Shown here one piece after another: positions 8,881 to 17,506 of a DNA stretch of 64,000 nucleotides. The position numbers were made by a program, and so were the translations under genes. The notes beneath the pieces were generated by a model. It was not told the origin of the DNA, did not search any database, and saw nothing but the letters and a program-made list of their open reading frames with translations. Source of the DNA: Fundidesulfovibrio agrisoli. GTDB taxonomy: Bacteria; Desulfobacterota; Desulfovibrionia; Desulfovibrionales; Desulfovibrionaceae. Location: assembly GCF_022808715.1 (NCBI RefSeq), contig NZ_JAKZKX010000012.1:22807-86806 (forward strand). The letters are read 5' to 3'. Numbering within the stretch: position 1 is the stretch's first letter; each line of letters begins with the position of its first letter.

Positions 8881-9507
8881 TTGAACGACGCCGCCTCATT
8901 CCTGCTCACGGGCCTGACGCTGGGACTGGCCGCCGGACTGACCCCGGGGCCGCTCCAGATGCTCATCTGCGCCCAAACCATCACCCACGGCCCGCGCGAG
9001 GGAGCCAAGGTCGCCCTGGCCCCCCTGTTCACGGACCTGCCCGTGATGGCCTTGTGCATCCTGGTGCTGGAGGCATTCTCCGGCCAGAAATGGCTCATGG
9101 GGCTGGTTTCGCTGGCGGGCGGCGTGGTGGTGCTGCGCTTCGGCTGGTATTGCCTGCGCTCGGGGCCGCTCAACCTGGCCCCGCCGGGCGGGGGCGCGGG
9201 CTCCTGGCGCAAGGGGCTGGCCACCAACATATTGAACCCCAAAATGATCGTGTTCTGGGGCACCGTGGGCGCGCCCACCATCCTGATGGCCTACGCGGCC
9301 TCGGCAGGGGCTGCCGCCGCCTTCCTGCTGGGGTTCTACGCCCTGCTCATCGGAGTGAACCTGGCCCTGGCCTGGCTCACGGCGCGCTTCGCCGCCTTCC
9401 TTGCTGGCAGCGGATACGTCTGGACCATGCGCGTGCTCGGCCTGCTGCTCTGGCTGGCGGCGGCGCAGCTGGTGTGGGACGGCCTGGGCCGCCTCGGCCT
9501 TGCCTAG
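8881..9507 (+). CDS. LysE/RhtB family amino acid exporter
   Basis: The 208-residue membrane protein has about six hydrophobic segments and the family signature near the N-terminus (GLAAGLTPGPLQMLI) plus the second conserved ATNILNPKMIVFW. LysE-family carriers export amino acids or related metabolites across the inner membrane. The start is a TTG at 8881 with TGGAGG eight bases upstream. The gene is followed 55 bases later by the aguB gene on the same strand, so export of an amino acid or amine linked to arginine or agmatine metabolism is possible but only inferred from position. Confidence 0.88.
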   Translation: MNDAASFLLTGLTLGLAAGLTPGPLQMLICAQTITHGPREGAKVALAPLFTDLPVMALCILVLEAFSGQKWLMGLVSLAGGVVVLRFGWYCLRSGPLNLAPPGGGAGSWRKGLATNILNPKMIVFWGTVGAPTILMAYAASAGAAAAFLLGFYALLIGVNLALAWLTARFAAFLAGSGYVWTMRVLGLLLWLAAAQLVWDGLGRLGLA

Positions 9508-9562
9508 CCCCGCCCCACAGGCTACAAGATCGGTCTCCATCATCGAAATCCGAGGAACTCCC

Positions 9563-10456
9563 ATGCCCCATCACAAGCCCTACACCGTGGCCCTGGTCCA
9601 GATGGCCCCGGCCGACACGCCCGGGCGCTCCATAGAGAAAGCCGCGCAGCTCTGCTCCGAAGCAGCCGCCAAAGGCGCGAAGATGATCTGCCTGCCGGAG
9701 CTCTTCGCCACGCCCTATTTCTGCCAGAGCGAGGACCACGCCTTCTTCTCCTTGGCGGAGCCCATCCCCGGGCCCACCACCATTGCCCTCGGCAAGGCCG
9801 CCAAGGCCGCCGGGTGCACCATCGTGGCCCCGCTGTTCGAGCGCCGCGCCGCCGGGCTCTACCACAACTCCCTGGCCGTCATCGGCCCGGACGGCGAGAT
9901 CAACGGCGTCTACCGCAAGATGCACATCCCCGACGACCCGCTCTTCTACGAGAAGTTCTACTTCGCCCCCGGGGATCTGGGCTTCAAGCGCTTCGACACC
10001 CCCGTGGGCCCCATCGGCACCCTCATCTGCTGGGACCAGTGGTACCCCGAGGCCGCCCGCCTGACCGCCCTGCGCGGCTCGCACATCCTGTTCTACCCCA
10101 CGGCCATCGGCTGGCACCCCTCCGAAAAGGCCCAGTACGGCGTGGAGCAGCGCGACGCCTGGATCACCATCCAGCGCGCCCACGCCATCGCCAACGGCTG
10201 CTACGTGGCCGCCGTGAACCGCGTTGGGCACGAGGTGCCCGAGTGCGGCGGCGACGGACTGGAGTTCTGGGGATCGAGCTTCCTCTGCGGCCCCATGGGC
10301 ACCATCCTGGCCCAGGCCTCCATGAACAAGGAAGAGACCGTGCTGGCCGAGGTGGACCCCAAGCTCGTGGACACCACCCGCACCCACTGGCCCTTCCTGC
10401 GCGACCGCAGGATCGACGCCTACGGGCCGCTGGAGAAACGATTCATCGACGAGTAA
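9563..10456 (+). CDS. aguB: N-carbamoylputrescine amidase
   Basis: The 297-residue protein is a nitrilase-superfamily amidohydrolase. The catalytic triad is visible: Glu46 in CLPELFATPYF, Lys119 in YRKMHIPDDPLFYEKFYF, and Cys156 in LICWDQWYPEAARL. The segment around Lys119 and the length are those of AguB, which hydrolyses N-carbamoylputrescine to putrescine, CO2 and ammonia. An agmatine deiminase gene, the preceding step of the same pathway, lies 161 bases downstream. The start ATG at 9563 has CGAGGA upstream; the frame extends back into the exporter gene but without a better start. Confidence 0.94.
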   Translation: MPHHKPYTVALVQMAPADTPGRSIEKAAQLCSEAAAKGAKMICLPELFATPYFCQSEDHAFFSLAEPIPGPTTIALGKAAKAAGCTIVAPLFERRAAGLYHNSLAVIGPDGEINGVYRKMHIPDDPLFYEKFYFAPGDLGFKRFDTPVGPIGTLICWDQWYPEAARLTALRGSHILFYPTAIGWHPSEKAQYGVEQRDAWITIQRAHAIANGCYVAAVNRVGHEVPECGGDGLEFWGSSFLCGPMGTILAQASMNKEETVLAEVDPKLVDTTRTHWPFLRDRRIDAYGPLEKRFIDE

Positions 10457-10465
10457 GACAAGAAC

Positions 10466-10502
10466 GGGGGGAAACCTTTTGTGAACAAAAGGTTCTCCCC
10501 CC
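10466..10502 (+). terminator. Large hairpin after aguB, terminator-like
   Basis: GGGGGGAAACCTTTTG is complementary, with a two-base interruption, to CAAAAGGTTCTCCCCCC with a tetraloop between. Such hairpins followed by a C- and A-rich tail (CCAAAAAACTTT here) are frequent between Desulfovibrio genes. No long T run follows on the plus strand, so termination strength is uncertain. Confidence 0.6.
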
Positions 10503-10569
10503 GGACCCCCCTTCCAAAAAACTTTAGTCCGCTTCGCGACGGTCGAGCGAGGCCCATGCAAAGCGGAAC

Positions 10570-10612
10570 GGGAGTCCAGAGGGACGAAGTCCCTTTGGCC
10601 GCCGGAGGCCCT
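10570..10612 (+). repeat. Palindromic intergenic repeat, copy 2
   Basis: This is the same unit as at 8053, with an imperfect palindrome (CCAGAGGGA and TCCCTTTGG around CGAAG) and the conserved CCGCCGGAGGCC tail. The GGAGG in that tail lies nine bases before the aguA start codon and seems to be its ribosome-binding site, so the repeat overlaps the translation signal of a gene. Confidence 0.85.
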
Positions 10613-10617
10613 CTTCC

Positions 10618-11694
10618 ATGACCGCAGCACCGTCCGCCCCCCTCGCCTTCCGCCTGCCCGCCGAGTGGGAGCCCCACGCCGCCACCTGGCTGGCCTGGCC
10701 CAAGAACCGGGAGGACTGGCCCGGCAAGTTCCACCCCATCGGCTGGGTCTACGGCGAAATCACGCGCAAGCTGGCCCGCTACGAGACCGTGCGCGTCATC
10801 GTGGACGACGCCGCGCAGGAGGCCAAGGCCCGCCGCATGCTGGAGAAGGTGGACGCCAACCTGAGGAACGTGCGCTTCCACCACATCCCCACGGACCGGG
10901 GCTGGACCCGCGACATGCTCCCGGCCTTCACCGTGGACGCGGCGCGCGCCAAGGCCAGGGCGGTATGCTTCGGCTTCACGGGCTGGGCCAAGTACCCCAA
11001 CCACCTGCGGGACGCCCAGGTGGCCCGGGCCGTGGCCCGCGAGCTGGGCCTTGAGAGCTCTGCGCCCGAGCTGGGCGGCAGGCGCGTGGTGCTGGAGGGC
11101 GGCGGCATCGACTGCAACGGCCAGGGGGCCATGCTCACCACCGAGGAGTGTTTCCTGGACCCCATCACCCAGACCCGCAACCCGGGCATGAACGCGGCAC
11201 AATACGAGGCCGTGTTCCGCGAGCACCTGGGCGTGACGCAGACGATCTGGCTGGACCGGGGCATCGCGGGCGACGACACCCACGGCCACGTGGACGACCT
11301 CTGCCGCTTCGTGGCGCGGGACAAGGTCCTGCTGTGCAGGGAGAACGACCCGGCCGACGCCAACTACCGCATCCTGGAGGAAAACAGGGAGCGCCTGGAG
11401 GGCGTGCGCCTGGAGGACGGCTCCAGGCTGGAGGTCGTGCCCCTGCCCATGCCAGAGCCGCTCTCTTTCGACGGCGTGCGCGTGCCCGCCAGCTACGCCA
11501 ACTTCTACATCGCCAACGGCACCGTGCTGGTGCCCACCTTCAACGACCCGCAGGACCGCACCGCCCTGGGCATCATCGCGGAGTGCTTCCCGGACCGCGC
11601 GGTCACGGGCATCCACGCCGTGGACCTGGTCTGGGGCTTCGGCACCCTGCACTGCCTCACGCACGAGCAACCGGCGGCCGGCAAGCACAAATAG
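10618..11694 (+). CDS. aguA: Agmatine deiminase
   Basis: The 358-residue protein belongs to the peptidyl-arginine/agmatine deiminase family (PAD_porph). Landmarks are RGWTRDMLPAFTVD, VVLEGGGIDCNGQGAMLTTE, the catalytic histidine region DDTHGHVDDLCRF, and Cys346 in GFGTLHCLTHEQP, the nucleophile. It converts agmatine to N-carbamoylputrescine and ammonia, which AguB then hydrolyses. Together they give a route from decarboxylated arginine to putrescine. No arginine decarboxylase gene is visible in the window. A bidirectional terminator follows immediately. Confidence 0.95.
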   Translation: MTAAPSAPLAFRLPAEWEPHAATWLAWPKNREDWPGKFHPIGWVYGEITRKLARYETVRVIVDDAAQEAKARRMLEKVDANLRNVRFHHIPTDRGWTRDMLPAFTVDAARAKARAVCFGFTGWAKYPNHLRDAQVARAVARELGLESSAPELGGRRVVLEGGGIDCNGQGAMLTTEECFLDPITQTRNPGMNAAQYEAVFREHLGVTQTIWLDRGIAGDDTHGHVDDLCRFVARDKVLLCRENDPADANYRILEENRERLEGVRLEDGSRLEVVPLPMPEPLSFDGVRVPASYANFYIANGTVLVPTFNDPQDRTALGIIAECFPDRAVTGIHAVDLVWGFGTLHCLTHEQPAAGKHK

Positions 11695-11695
11695 A

Positions 11696-11722
11696 AAAGG
11701 GGGGCCAAGGCCCCCCTTTTTC
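11696..11722. terminator. Bidirectional intrinsic terminator
   Basis: AAAAGGGGGGCC is followed by AAGG and CCCCCCTTTTT, giving a symmetric GC stem flanked by A and T runs, so it can act in both directions. It sits between the convergent aguA and FUSC genes. Confidence 0.9.
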
Positions 11723-11742
11723 GTGTGCGGATTCGCTGGGGA

Positions 11743-12804
11743 TCATTTCTCGCCCAGCAGGGCCGCGCGTCCGGCCATGCTGGTCAGTTCCACGGCCACC
11801 TCGCGCATATTGTAGTAATAGCTGAAGAACCGCATCACCACCTCCAGGGTGTAGCCGGGCAGCACCCGCTCCATGCGCAGGCGGGAGAGGGCGTCCTCGG
11901 CCTCGCCGATGGCCCGCACCACATCCTCCACGGGGCCGGGGTGCCTGTCCGCCCCGATGGCCAGGGCCAGGCGGGTCATGGCCGTAATGGTGGTCTGGGC
12001 CAGCAGGTCCATATCCCTGGCCACGAAATCGTGCAGTTCCTCCAGTTCGTCGTGGTGCACGGCGTGCTCCATGGAGAGCAGGTGCTCGGCGATGCGCTCC
12101 GTGAAGTTGAAGAGCGACACCGTGATCTGCTCGCGCACGGCCAGCCCGGCGGGCTCGCGCTTGGCCTCCTCCAGCAGGAGGTGGTTGCGCTCTCGCGTCT
12201 TCTCCAACTGGGCGATGGCGGCGGCTTCCTCGCCGGGGTCGCAGTCCTGCCCGCGACGGCAGGAGAGCAGGATGGAGTACAGCGCGGCCTCGTCGTGCAG
12301 GGCCCGCACCACGCCCGCCCTGAGCTGCCGCCCGGCGCGGGACGGCCAGACGAAGGCCGTGAAGAACAGCGCCACGCACACGCCCACCGTGATCTCGAAG
12401 AAGCGCGCGAAGGCCACCCAGGCGATGGAGTGCCCCTGGTTGCCCATGAGGATGACGATGGCGGCGGTCATCCCGGCCATCCGGAAGGACTCGTGCAGGT
12501 GGATGAAATAGGCGCAGACCAGGATGCACAGGCCCATCTCCAGCCCCAGGGCCAGGGGGTGGGTTCCCATGAGGCCCAGGGCCAGCGCGCCCATGGCCGC
12601 GCCCAGGGCGGTGCCTATGATGCGGTTCACCCCGGCGCGCAGGGAGCCGCCCAGGTTGGTCTGCATGACCACGATGACGCTGACCACGGCCCAGTAGCCC
12701 TGTGGCAGGTTCAGCAGTTCGGTGACGGCGTAGGCGGCCACGGCCGCGCCCGCCGTCTTGAGGCCGTGGCGGAAATGTGACTGATTCGGTGTGGGGAATT
12801 TCAT
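11743..12804 (-). CDS. FUSC family inner-membrane protein
   Basis: The 353-residue protein has an N-terminal bundle of hydrophobic segments (GLKTAGAAVAAYAVTELL, YWAVVSVIVVM, GTALGAAMGALALGLMG, then two more pairs up to about residue 150) followed by a long soluble helical domain. The segment QTNLGGSLRAGVNRIIGT is the conserved signature of the fusaric-acid-resistance/aromatic acid exporter family (FUSC, related to YccS and AaeB). It may export aromatic acids, but no partner membrane-fusion protein gene is nearby. The start was set at MKFPTPNQ; its ribosome site is weak. Confidence 0.82.
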   Translation of the reverse strand: MKFPTPNQSHFRHGLKTAGAAVAAYAVTELLNLPQGYWAVVSVIVVMQTNLGGSLRAGVNRIIGTALGAAMGALALGLMGTHPLALGLEMGLCILVCAYFIHLHESFRMAGMTAAIVILMGNQGHSIAWVAFARFFEITVGVCVALFFTAFVWPSRAGRQLRAGVVRALHDEAALYSILLSCRRGQDCDPGEEAAAIAQLEKTRERNHLLLEEAKREPAGLAVREQITVSLFNFTERIAEHLLSMEHAVHHDELEELHDFVARDMDLLAQTTITAMTRLALAIGADRHPGPVEDVVRAIGEAEDALSRLRMERVLPGYTLEVVMRFFSYYYNMREVAVELTSMAGRAALLGEK

Positions 12805-13131
12805 ACAAAGTCCGTGCAATCGGTGAAACACCGGCGTTTCCGGCGCTGGGTGCAGTATGGTGCTTCCCGCCCGGCAGTCAATGGAGTTGAGGCCCGAAAC
12901 ACCCTCACCCGGCTGAAATCGGCGCTGAAATCCGCATAGCGGCCCCACAATTCATACCGATTCAGTACACAATCGCCGAAATTGATACAATTTAGGCTGA
13001 AATTCACGAAAACCAAGCCCCGCCGCCTTGACCGGCACGGAATCTGTCGGTAGCCTAACGGTTGCAAAAATGACGCTTTGGTCATTTTTTCCTGCCGTTC
13101 CACCCAGTAACGCTTCTAAGGAGCTGGTTCT
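12805..13131. other. Divergent promoter region of the FUSC and liv genes
   Basis: This 327-base gap is AT-richer than its surroundings and holds no gene. A weak sigma-70-like pair on the plus strand, TTGACC at 13028 and TAGCCT at 13051 with 17 bases between, precedes the dyad at 13066-13089. The promoter assignment is tentative. Confidence 0.4.
13066..13089 (+). promoter_or_regulatory. Perfect dyad upstream of the liv operon
   Basis: AAAAATGAC and GTCATTTTT form a perfect 9-bp inverted repeat around a six-base centre, 42 bases before the first binding-protein start codon. It could be an operator for a dimeric regulator or a weak hairpin in the leader. The A/T-rich ends also allow terminator-like behaviour. 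Confidence 0.5.
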
Positions 13132-14265
13132 ATGGCTTGGCGTGCATTCACGGCCTTGTGTCTGGTCCTGTGTTCCCTACTTCCGGCGTGGGCTTCCGAC
13201 ACCCTCAAGATCGGCGCGGTGCTCTCCGCGAGCGGCCCCGCCTCCTTCCTGGGCGAACCCGAGAAGAACACCCTGGTCATGCTGCAGGAGCGCATCAACG
13301 CCAAGGGCGGCATCGGCGGCAAGAAGATCGAAGTCGTCATCTACGACGACGAGTCCGACGTGAACAAGGCCGTGCTGGCCGCCGAAAAGCTCATCAAGAA
13401 GGACCAGGTCTCCGCCATCGTTGGCCCCTCCATCTCCGGCAACACCCTGGCCATCATGAACAAGGCCGCCGAGGCCAAGATTCCCCTGCTCTCCATGTCC
13501 GCCGCGGAGAAGATCGTGAATCCGGTCACCCCGTGGGTGTTCAAGACCCCCCAGTCCGACCGTCTGGCCGTGCAGGGCATCCTGGCCCACGCCAAGGCCG
13601 CGGGCGTCGCCAAGATGGCCATCGTCACCGTGTCCGACGGCTACGGCCAGAGCGGACGCGAGGTGCTCAAGGAGCTCATCCCCGCCGCGGGCATGGAGCT
13701 CGTGGCCGACGAGGTCTACGGCCCCAAAGACACCGACATGACCGCCCAGCTCACCAAGATCGGCGGCGCGGGCGCCCAGGCCGTGATCTGCTGGGGCACC
13801 AACCCCGGCCCGGCCGTGGTGGCCCGCAACCGCGCCCAGCTCGGCATGAAGACCCCCCTGTACATGAGCCACGGCGTGGCCTCGCAGAAGTTCATCGAAC
13901 TGGCCGGGGAGGCCGCCGAGGGCCTGGTGCTGCCCGCGAGCTGGCTCATCGTGGCGGACCAGATGCCCGACGGCCCGTACAAAACGCTTCTCACCGGATA
14001 CATAACCGACTATACTTCGAAGTTCGGCGTTGCCCCGTCGGCTTTCGGGGGCTATGCCTGGGACGCGCTCACGCTGCTGGCCGAGGCCGCCCGCATCTCC
14101 GGGGACACCACCCCCCAGGCCTTGCGCGACGGCCTGGAGAAGGTCTCCGGCTTCGTGAGCGCCACGGGCACCTTCACCTTCTCGCCCACGGACCACAACG
14201 GGCTCGACGCCTCGAGCTTCGCCATGGTCGAGATCAAGGGCGGGAAGTTCGTCCTGCTCCGCTAA
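13132..14265 (+). CDS. Branched-chain amino acid type ABC transporter binding protein 1
   Basis: This 377-residue protein has a Sec signal peptide (ALCLVLCSLLPAWA) and the type 1 periplasmic binding fold of LivK-like proteins: LKIGAVLSASGPASFLG, IEVVIYDDESDVNKAVLAAE, VGPSISGNTLAIMNKAAE and LYMSHGVASQKFIELAG. It captures a ligand in the periplasm for the LivH/LivM channel encoded downstream. The following gene encodes a close paralogue, and the two share long near-identical stretches such as YGPKDTDMTAQLTK/FGPKDTDMTAQLTK. Ligand identity is not readable; amino acids, amides, urea and aromatic acids are all known for the family. Confidence 0.92.
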   Translation: MAWRAFTALCLVLCSLLPAWASDTLKIGAVLSASGPASFLGEPEKNTLVMLQERINAKGGIGGKKIEVVIYDDESDVNKAVLAAEKLIKKDQVSAIVGPSISGNTLAIMNKAAEAKIPLLSMSAAEKIVNPVTPWVFKTPQSDRLAVQGILAHAKAAGVAKMAIVTVSDGYGQSGREVLKELIPAAGMELVADEVYGPKDTDMTAQLTKIGGAGAQAVICWGTNPGPAVVARNRAQLGMKTPLYMSHGVASQKFIELAGEAAEGLVLPASWLIVADQMPDGPYKTLLTGYITDYTSKFGVAPSAFGGYAWDALTLLAEAARISGDTTPQALRDGLEKVSGFVSATGTFTFSPTDHNGLDASSFAMVEIKGGKFVLLR

Positions 14266-14393
14266 AGGCGGGATGCGGGGCCGACAGGACGACACCGGCG
14301 CCGCCTCTCCCCTTGGGCGGGGGCGAGCGCCCGAGCGACGGTCCTTCGGCTGACGGCGACGCGCCGACAACTCATCATCGTTACGGCTGAAGC

Positions 14394-14416
14394 GCCGCGC
14401 GGGCAGCCCGCGCGGC
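14394..14416 (+). terminator. GC hairpin between the two binding-protein genes
   Basis: GCCGCGCGGG and CCCGCGCGGC form a perfect 10-bp stem with a three-base loop. It lies in the 168-base gap between the tandem binding-protein genes, just before the ribosome site of the second. There is no T run, so it is more likely an mRNA-stabilising or attenuating hairpin than a full terminator. Confidence 0.5.
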
Positions 14417-14433
14417 CAGGCAAGGGGAGACGC

Positions 14434-15570
14434 ATGATGCTTCGTATTCTGGGTCTTGTGGCGGCGGCCGTGCTCTGGGCCGCGCAGGGTTTCGCGGCTG
14501 ATCCCATCAAGATCGGCGCGGTGGTCTCGGTCTCCGGCCCGGCCTCCTTCCTGGGCGAACCCGAGAAGAACACGCTGGAGATGGTCAAGGAAGAGATCAA
14601 CGCCAAGGGCGGCCTCCTGGGCAGGCCCGTGGAGCTGGTGCTCTACGACGACGAGTCCGACGTGAACAAGGCCGTGCTGGCCGCCGAGAAGCTCCTGAAG
14701 AAGGACGGCGTCTGCGCCGTTGTCGGGGCCACCACCTCCGGCTCCACCCTGGCCATCATGAACAAGTTCCCGGCGGCCAAGGTGCCGCTGGTCTCCATGT
14801 CCGCTGCCGAGAAGATCGTCACCCCGGTGAACCCCTTCGTGTTCAAGGTGGCCCCCTCGGACCGCCACGCCGCCGGGCGCATCCTCAAGCACGTCAAGGC
14901 CCAGGGCTACAAGAACATCGCCATCCTGAGCGTGTCCGACGGCTTCGGCCAGGCCGGGCGCGAGGTGCTCAAGGAGCTGGTGCCCGCCCAGGGCTTCACC
15001 CTGGTGGCCGACGAGGTCTTCGGCCCCAAGGACACCGACATGACCGCCCAGCTGACCAAGATCGCGGACGCCAAGCCCGACGCCATCATCTGCTGGGGCA
15101 CCAACCCCGGCCCCGCCGTGGTGGCCCGCAACCGCGCCCAGCTCGGCATGAAGACCCCCCTGTACATGAGCCACGGCGTGGCCTCCAAGAAGTTCATCGA
15201 GCTGGCGGGCGAATCCGCCGAGGGGCTGATGCTCCCGGCCGGGCACCTGATCGTGGCCTCCCAGCTGCCCGACTCCCAGCCTCAGAAGGCCCTGCTCATG
15301 GCCTACACCGCCGGATACCAGGAGCGCTTCAAGTCCCCGGTGTCCACCTTCGGCGGCCACGGGTGGGATTCGCTCAAGCTGCTGGCCAAGGCCATCGAGA
15401 CCGCCAAGTCCGACAAGCCCGAGGACATCCGCGACGCCCTGGAGAAGGTCGCCGCCTTCCCCGGCATCGGCGGCGTGTTCACCTTCACCCCCACGGACCA
15501 CAACGGCCTGGACGAGAACGCCTTCGAGATGGTCGTCATCCAGGGCGGAGACTGGAAGATACTGCAATAA
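14434..15570 (+). CDS. Branched-chain amino acid type ABC transporter binding protein 2
   Basis: This 378-residue paralogue of the preceding protein has a signal peptide ending at GFAA, then IKIGAVVSVSGPASFLG, VLYDDESDVNKAVLAAEKLL and YMSHGVASKKFIELAG. The ligand-lining segment differs (VVGATTSGSTLAIMNKFPAA against VGPSISGNTLAIMNKAAE), so ligand preference may have diverged. AGGGGA precedes the ATG at 14434. The permease genes follow after 43 bases. Two tandem binding proteins feeding one Liv permease is a known arrangement for widening substrate range. Confidence 0.92.
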   Translation: MMLRILGLVAAAVLWAAQGFAADPIKIGAVVSVSGPASFLGEPEKNTLEMVKEEINAKGGLLGRPVELVLYDDESDVNKAVLAAEKLLKKDGVCAVVGATTSGSTLAIMNKFPAAKVPLVSMSAAEKIVTPVNPFVFKVAPSDRHAAGRILKHVKAQGYKNIAILSVSDGFGQAGREVLKELVPAQGFTLVADEVFGPKDTDMTAQLTKIADAKPDAIICWGTNPGPAVVARNRAQLGMKTPLYMSHGVASKKFIELAGESAEGLMLPAGHLIVASQLPDSQPQKALLMAYTAGYQERFKSPVSTFGGHGWDSLKLLAKAIETAKSDKPEDIRDALEKVAAFPGIGGVFTFTPTDHNGLDENAFEMVVIQGGDWKILQ

Positions 15571-15613
15571 CGGACGGCCGGGGGCGACCCCGGCCGCCTT
15601 CCCCACCGCACAC

Positions 15614-16489
15614 ATGCTTTTCGGCGCGCCGCAATACCTCGTCTCCGGTCTGACCGTGGGAGCCACCTACGGGCTTACCGCCCTTGGCTTCACCATGATC
15701 TACAACACCACCGGGATCATCAACTTCGCCCAGGGCGAGTTCGTGATGCTCGGCGGCATGCTCTCCGTGGTGCTGCTCAAGGCCGGGCTGCCCCTGCCCC
15801 TGGCCATCCTGGCGGCGGTGCTCTGCTCGGCCCTGGCGGGCTGCCTCATGGAGCGCGCCGTGATACGCCCCGTGGGCCGCGCCGCGCCGGTGAACCTGGT
15901 CATCATCACCATCGGCGTGTCCATCCTGGTGCGCGGCGTCGTCATGCTCATCTGGGGCAAGGACACCTTCGCCCTGCCCGCCTTCTCCGGGGCCAAGCCC
16001 CTGCGCTTCCTGGAGGCCTCGGTGCAGCCGCAGAGCCTTTGGGTGCTGGCCATCACCCTGCTGGTGCTGGGGGCGCTCAAGTTGTTCTTCTCGCGCACGA
16101 TCCACGGCAAGGCCATGCTGGCCTGCGCCTGCGAGCGCAAGGCCGCCGCGCTCATGGGCATCTCGGTCGAGCGCATGGCCATGTTCTCCTTCGGCATGTC
16201 CGGCTTTCTGGGCGCGGTGGGCGGGGCCATCCTGACCCCCATCACCCTGACCTCCTACGACGTGGGCGTGATGCTCGGGCTCAAGGGCTTCGCGGCCTGC
16301 ATCCTGGGCGGGCTGGGCAACCCCTTCGGCGCGGCCGCGGGCGGGCTGATCCTGGGCGTGCTGGAATCCTTCGGGGCGGGGTTCATCTCCTCGGCCTACA
16401 AGGACGCCTTCGCCTTCATCGTGCTGCTCCTGCTGCTCTTCGTCAAACCCACGGGCCTCTTCGGCGGCCCCAAGTCGGACAGGGTGTAG
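15614..16489 (+). CDS. livH: Branched-chain amino acid ABC transporter permease LivH-like
   Basis: The 291-residue membrane protein has the LivH signature near the N-terminus (GATYGLTALGFTMIYNTTG, then INFAQGEFVMLGGM) and about eight hydrophobic segments. The conserved cytoplasmic loop ACACERKAAALMGI contacts the ATPases. It forms the inner-membrane channel with LivM, encoded three bases downstream. The ribosome site is weak, which suggests coupling to upstream translation or message context. Confidence 0.94.
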   Translation: MLFGAPQYLVSGLTVGATYGLTALGFTMIYNTTGIINFAQGEFVMLGGMLSVVLLKAGLPLPLAILAAVLCSALAGCLMERAVIRPVGRAAPVNLVIITIGVSILVRGVVMLIWGKDTFALPAFSGAKPLRFLEASVQPQSLWVLAITLLVLGALKLFFSRTIHGKAMLACACERKAAALMGISVERMAMFSFGMSGFLGAVGGAILTPITLTSYDVGVMLGLKGFAACILGGLGNPFGAAAGGLILGVLESFGAGFISSAYKDAFAFIVLLLLLFVKPTGLFGGPKSDRV

Positions 16490-16492
16490 CCC

Positions 16493-17506
16493 GTGGCCGT
16501 ATCCGCCCGCTCCCTGCAACTGGCCGTCTTCGCGGGCCTGCTGGCCGCCGCCCCGCTGGCCCTGCCCAACGACTACTACATCAACATCCTCATCCTGTGC
16601 TGCTTCAACGCCCTGATCGTCATGGGGCTGAACCTGCTCATGGGCTACGCCGGGCAGGTGTCGCTGGGGCACGCGGCCTTCTTCGGCCTGGCGGCCTACA
16701 CCACGGCGTTCGTCACGGCCACGGCGGGGCTGCCCGTCTGGGCGGGGGTGCCGGCCGGCATCGCCGTGTCCGCGCTGGTGGCCTGGCTCATCGCGGTGCC
16801 CACGCTCAAGCTGCAGGGCAACTACCTGGCCATGGCCACCCTGGGCTTCGGGATCATCGTCTCCATCGTGTTCAACGAGGCCGTGAACATCACCGGCGGC
16901 CCCTCCGGCTTCGTGGGCATCCCCCGGCTGAAGCTCCTGGGCTACGCCTTCACCTCGGACACGGCCTACTACTACCTGGCCGCCGGGGTGCTCTGGCTGG
17001 CCACGCTCGTCTCCCGCAGGATCATCGACTCGCGCACGGGCCGCGCCCTGCGGGCCATCCACGTCAGCGAGCAGGCCGCCCAGGCCATGGGCGTGGACAT
17101 CGCCCGGCACAAGCGTTTCGTGTTCGTGCTCTCGGCCGTGTACGCGGGCGTGGCGGGCACGCTCTACGCCCACCACCTGACTTTCGTGGCGCCCTCCTCC
17201 TTCGGGTTCAACTTCTCGGTGCAGCTCATCACCATGGTGGTGCTGGGCGGCATGGCCAGCCTCTGGGGCGCGGTGGCCGGGGCCTTCTTCCTGACCTCGC
17301 TGCCCGAGTTCCTGCGCGTCTTCGAGGAGATGGACATCCTGATCTACGGGGCCATGCTGGTGGCCTGCATGATGTTCATGCCCTCCGGCCTGGTGGGGGG
17401 CCTGGGCAAGCTGGCCGCATGGCTCAAGCGCAAACTGACGGCCAACCCCACGCCCGGGCAAAAGCCTGGACAGAAACCCGGACTCAAGGCGGACTCCCGT
17501 GGCTGA
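16493..17506 (+). CDS. livM: Branched-chain amino acid ABC transporter permease LivM-like
   Basis: The 337-residue protein has multiple hydrophobic segments and the LivM hallmark MGLNLLMGYAGQVSLGHAAF. The cytoplasmic coupling loop is SRTGRALRAIHVSEQAAQAMG. It starts with GTG at 16493, three bases after the livH stop. A hydrophilic C-terminal tail rich in Pro, Gly and Lys (NPTPGQKPGQKPGLKADSRG) is unusual and contains a short repeat of GQKPG. The last eight bases overlap livG. Confidence 0.94.
   Translation: MAVSARSLQLAVFAGLLAAAPLALPNDYYINILILCCFNALIVMGLNLLMGYAGQVSLGHAAFFGLAAYTTAFVTATAGLPVWAGVPAGIAVSALVAWLIAVPTLKLQGNYLAMATLGFGIIVSIVFNEAVNITGGPSGFVGIPRLKLLGYAFTSDTAYYYLAAGVLWLATLVSRRIIDSRTGRALRAIHVSEQAAQAMGVDIARHKRFVFVLSAVYAGVAGTLYAHHLTFVAPSSFGFNFSVQLITMVVLGGMASLWGAVAGAFFLTSLPEFLRVFEEMDILIYGAMLVACMMFMPSGLVGGLGKLAAWLKRKLTANPTPGQKPGQKPGLKADSRG

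Noticed and set aside
13177..15666. Long minus-strand open frame opposite the binding-protein genes
   Set aside because: It is a high-GC shadow of the plus-strand genes. Its translation is low-complexity (rich in Gly, Arg, His) with no ribosome site or known domain.
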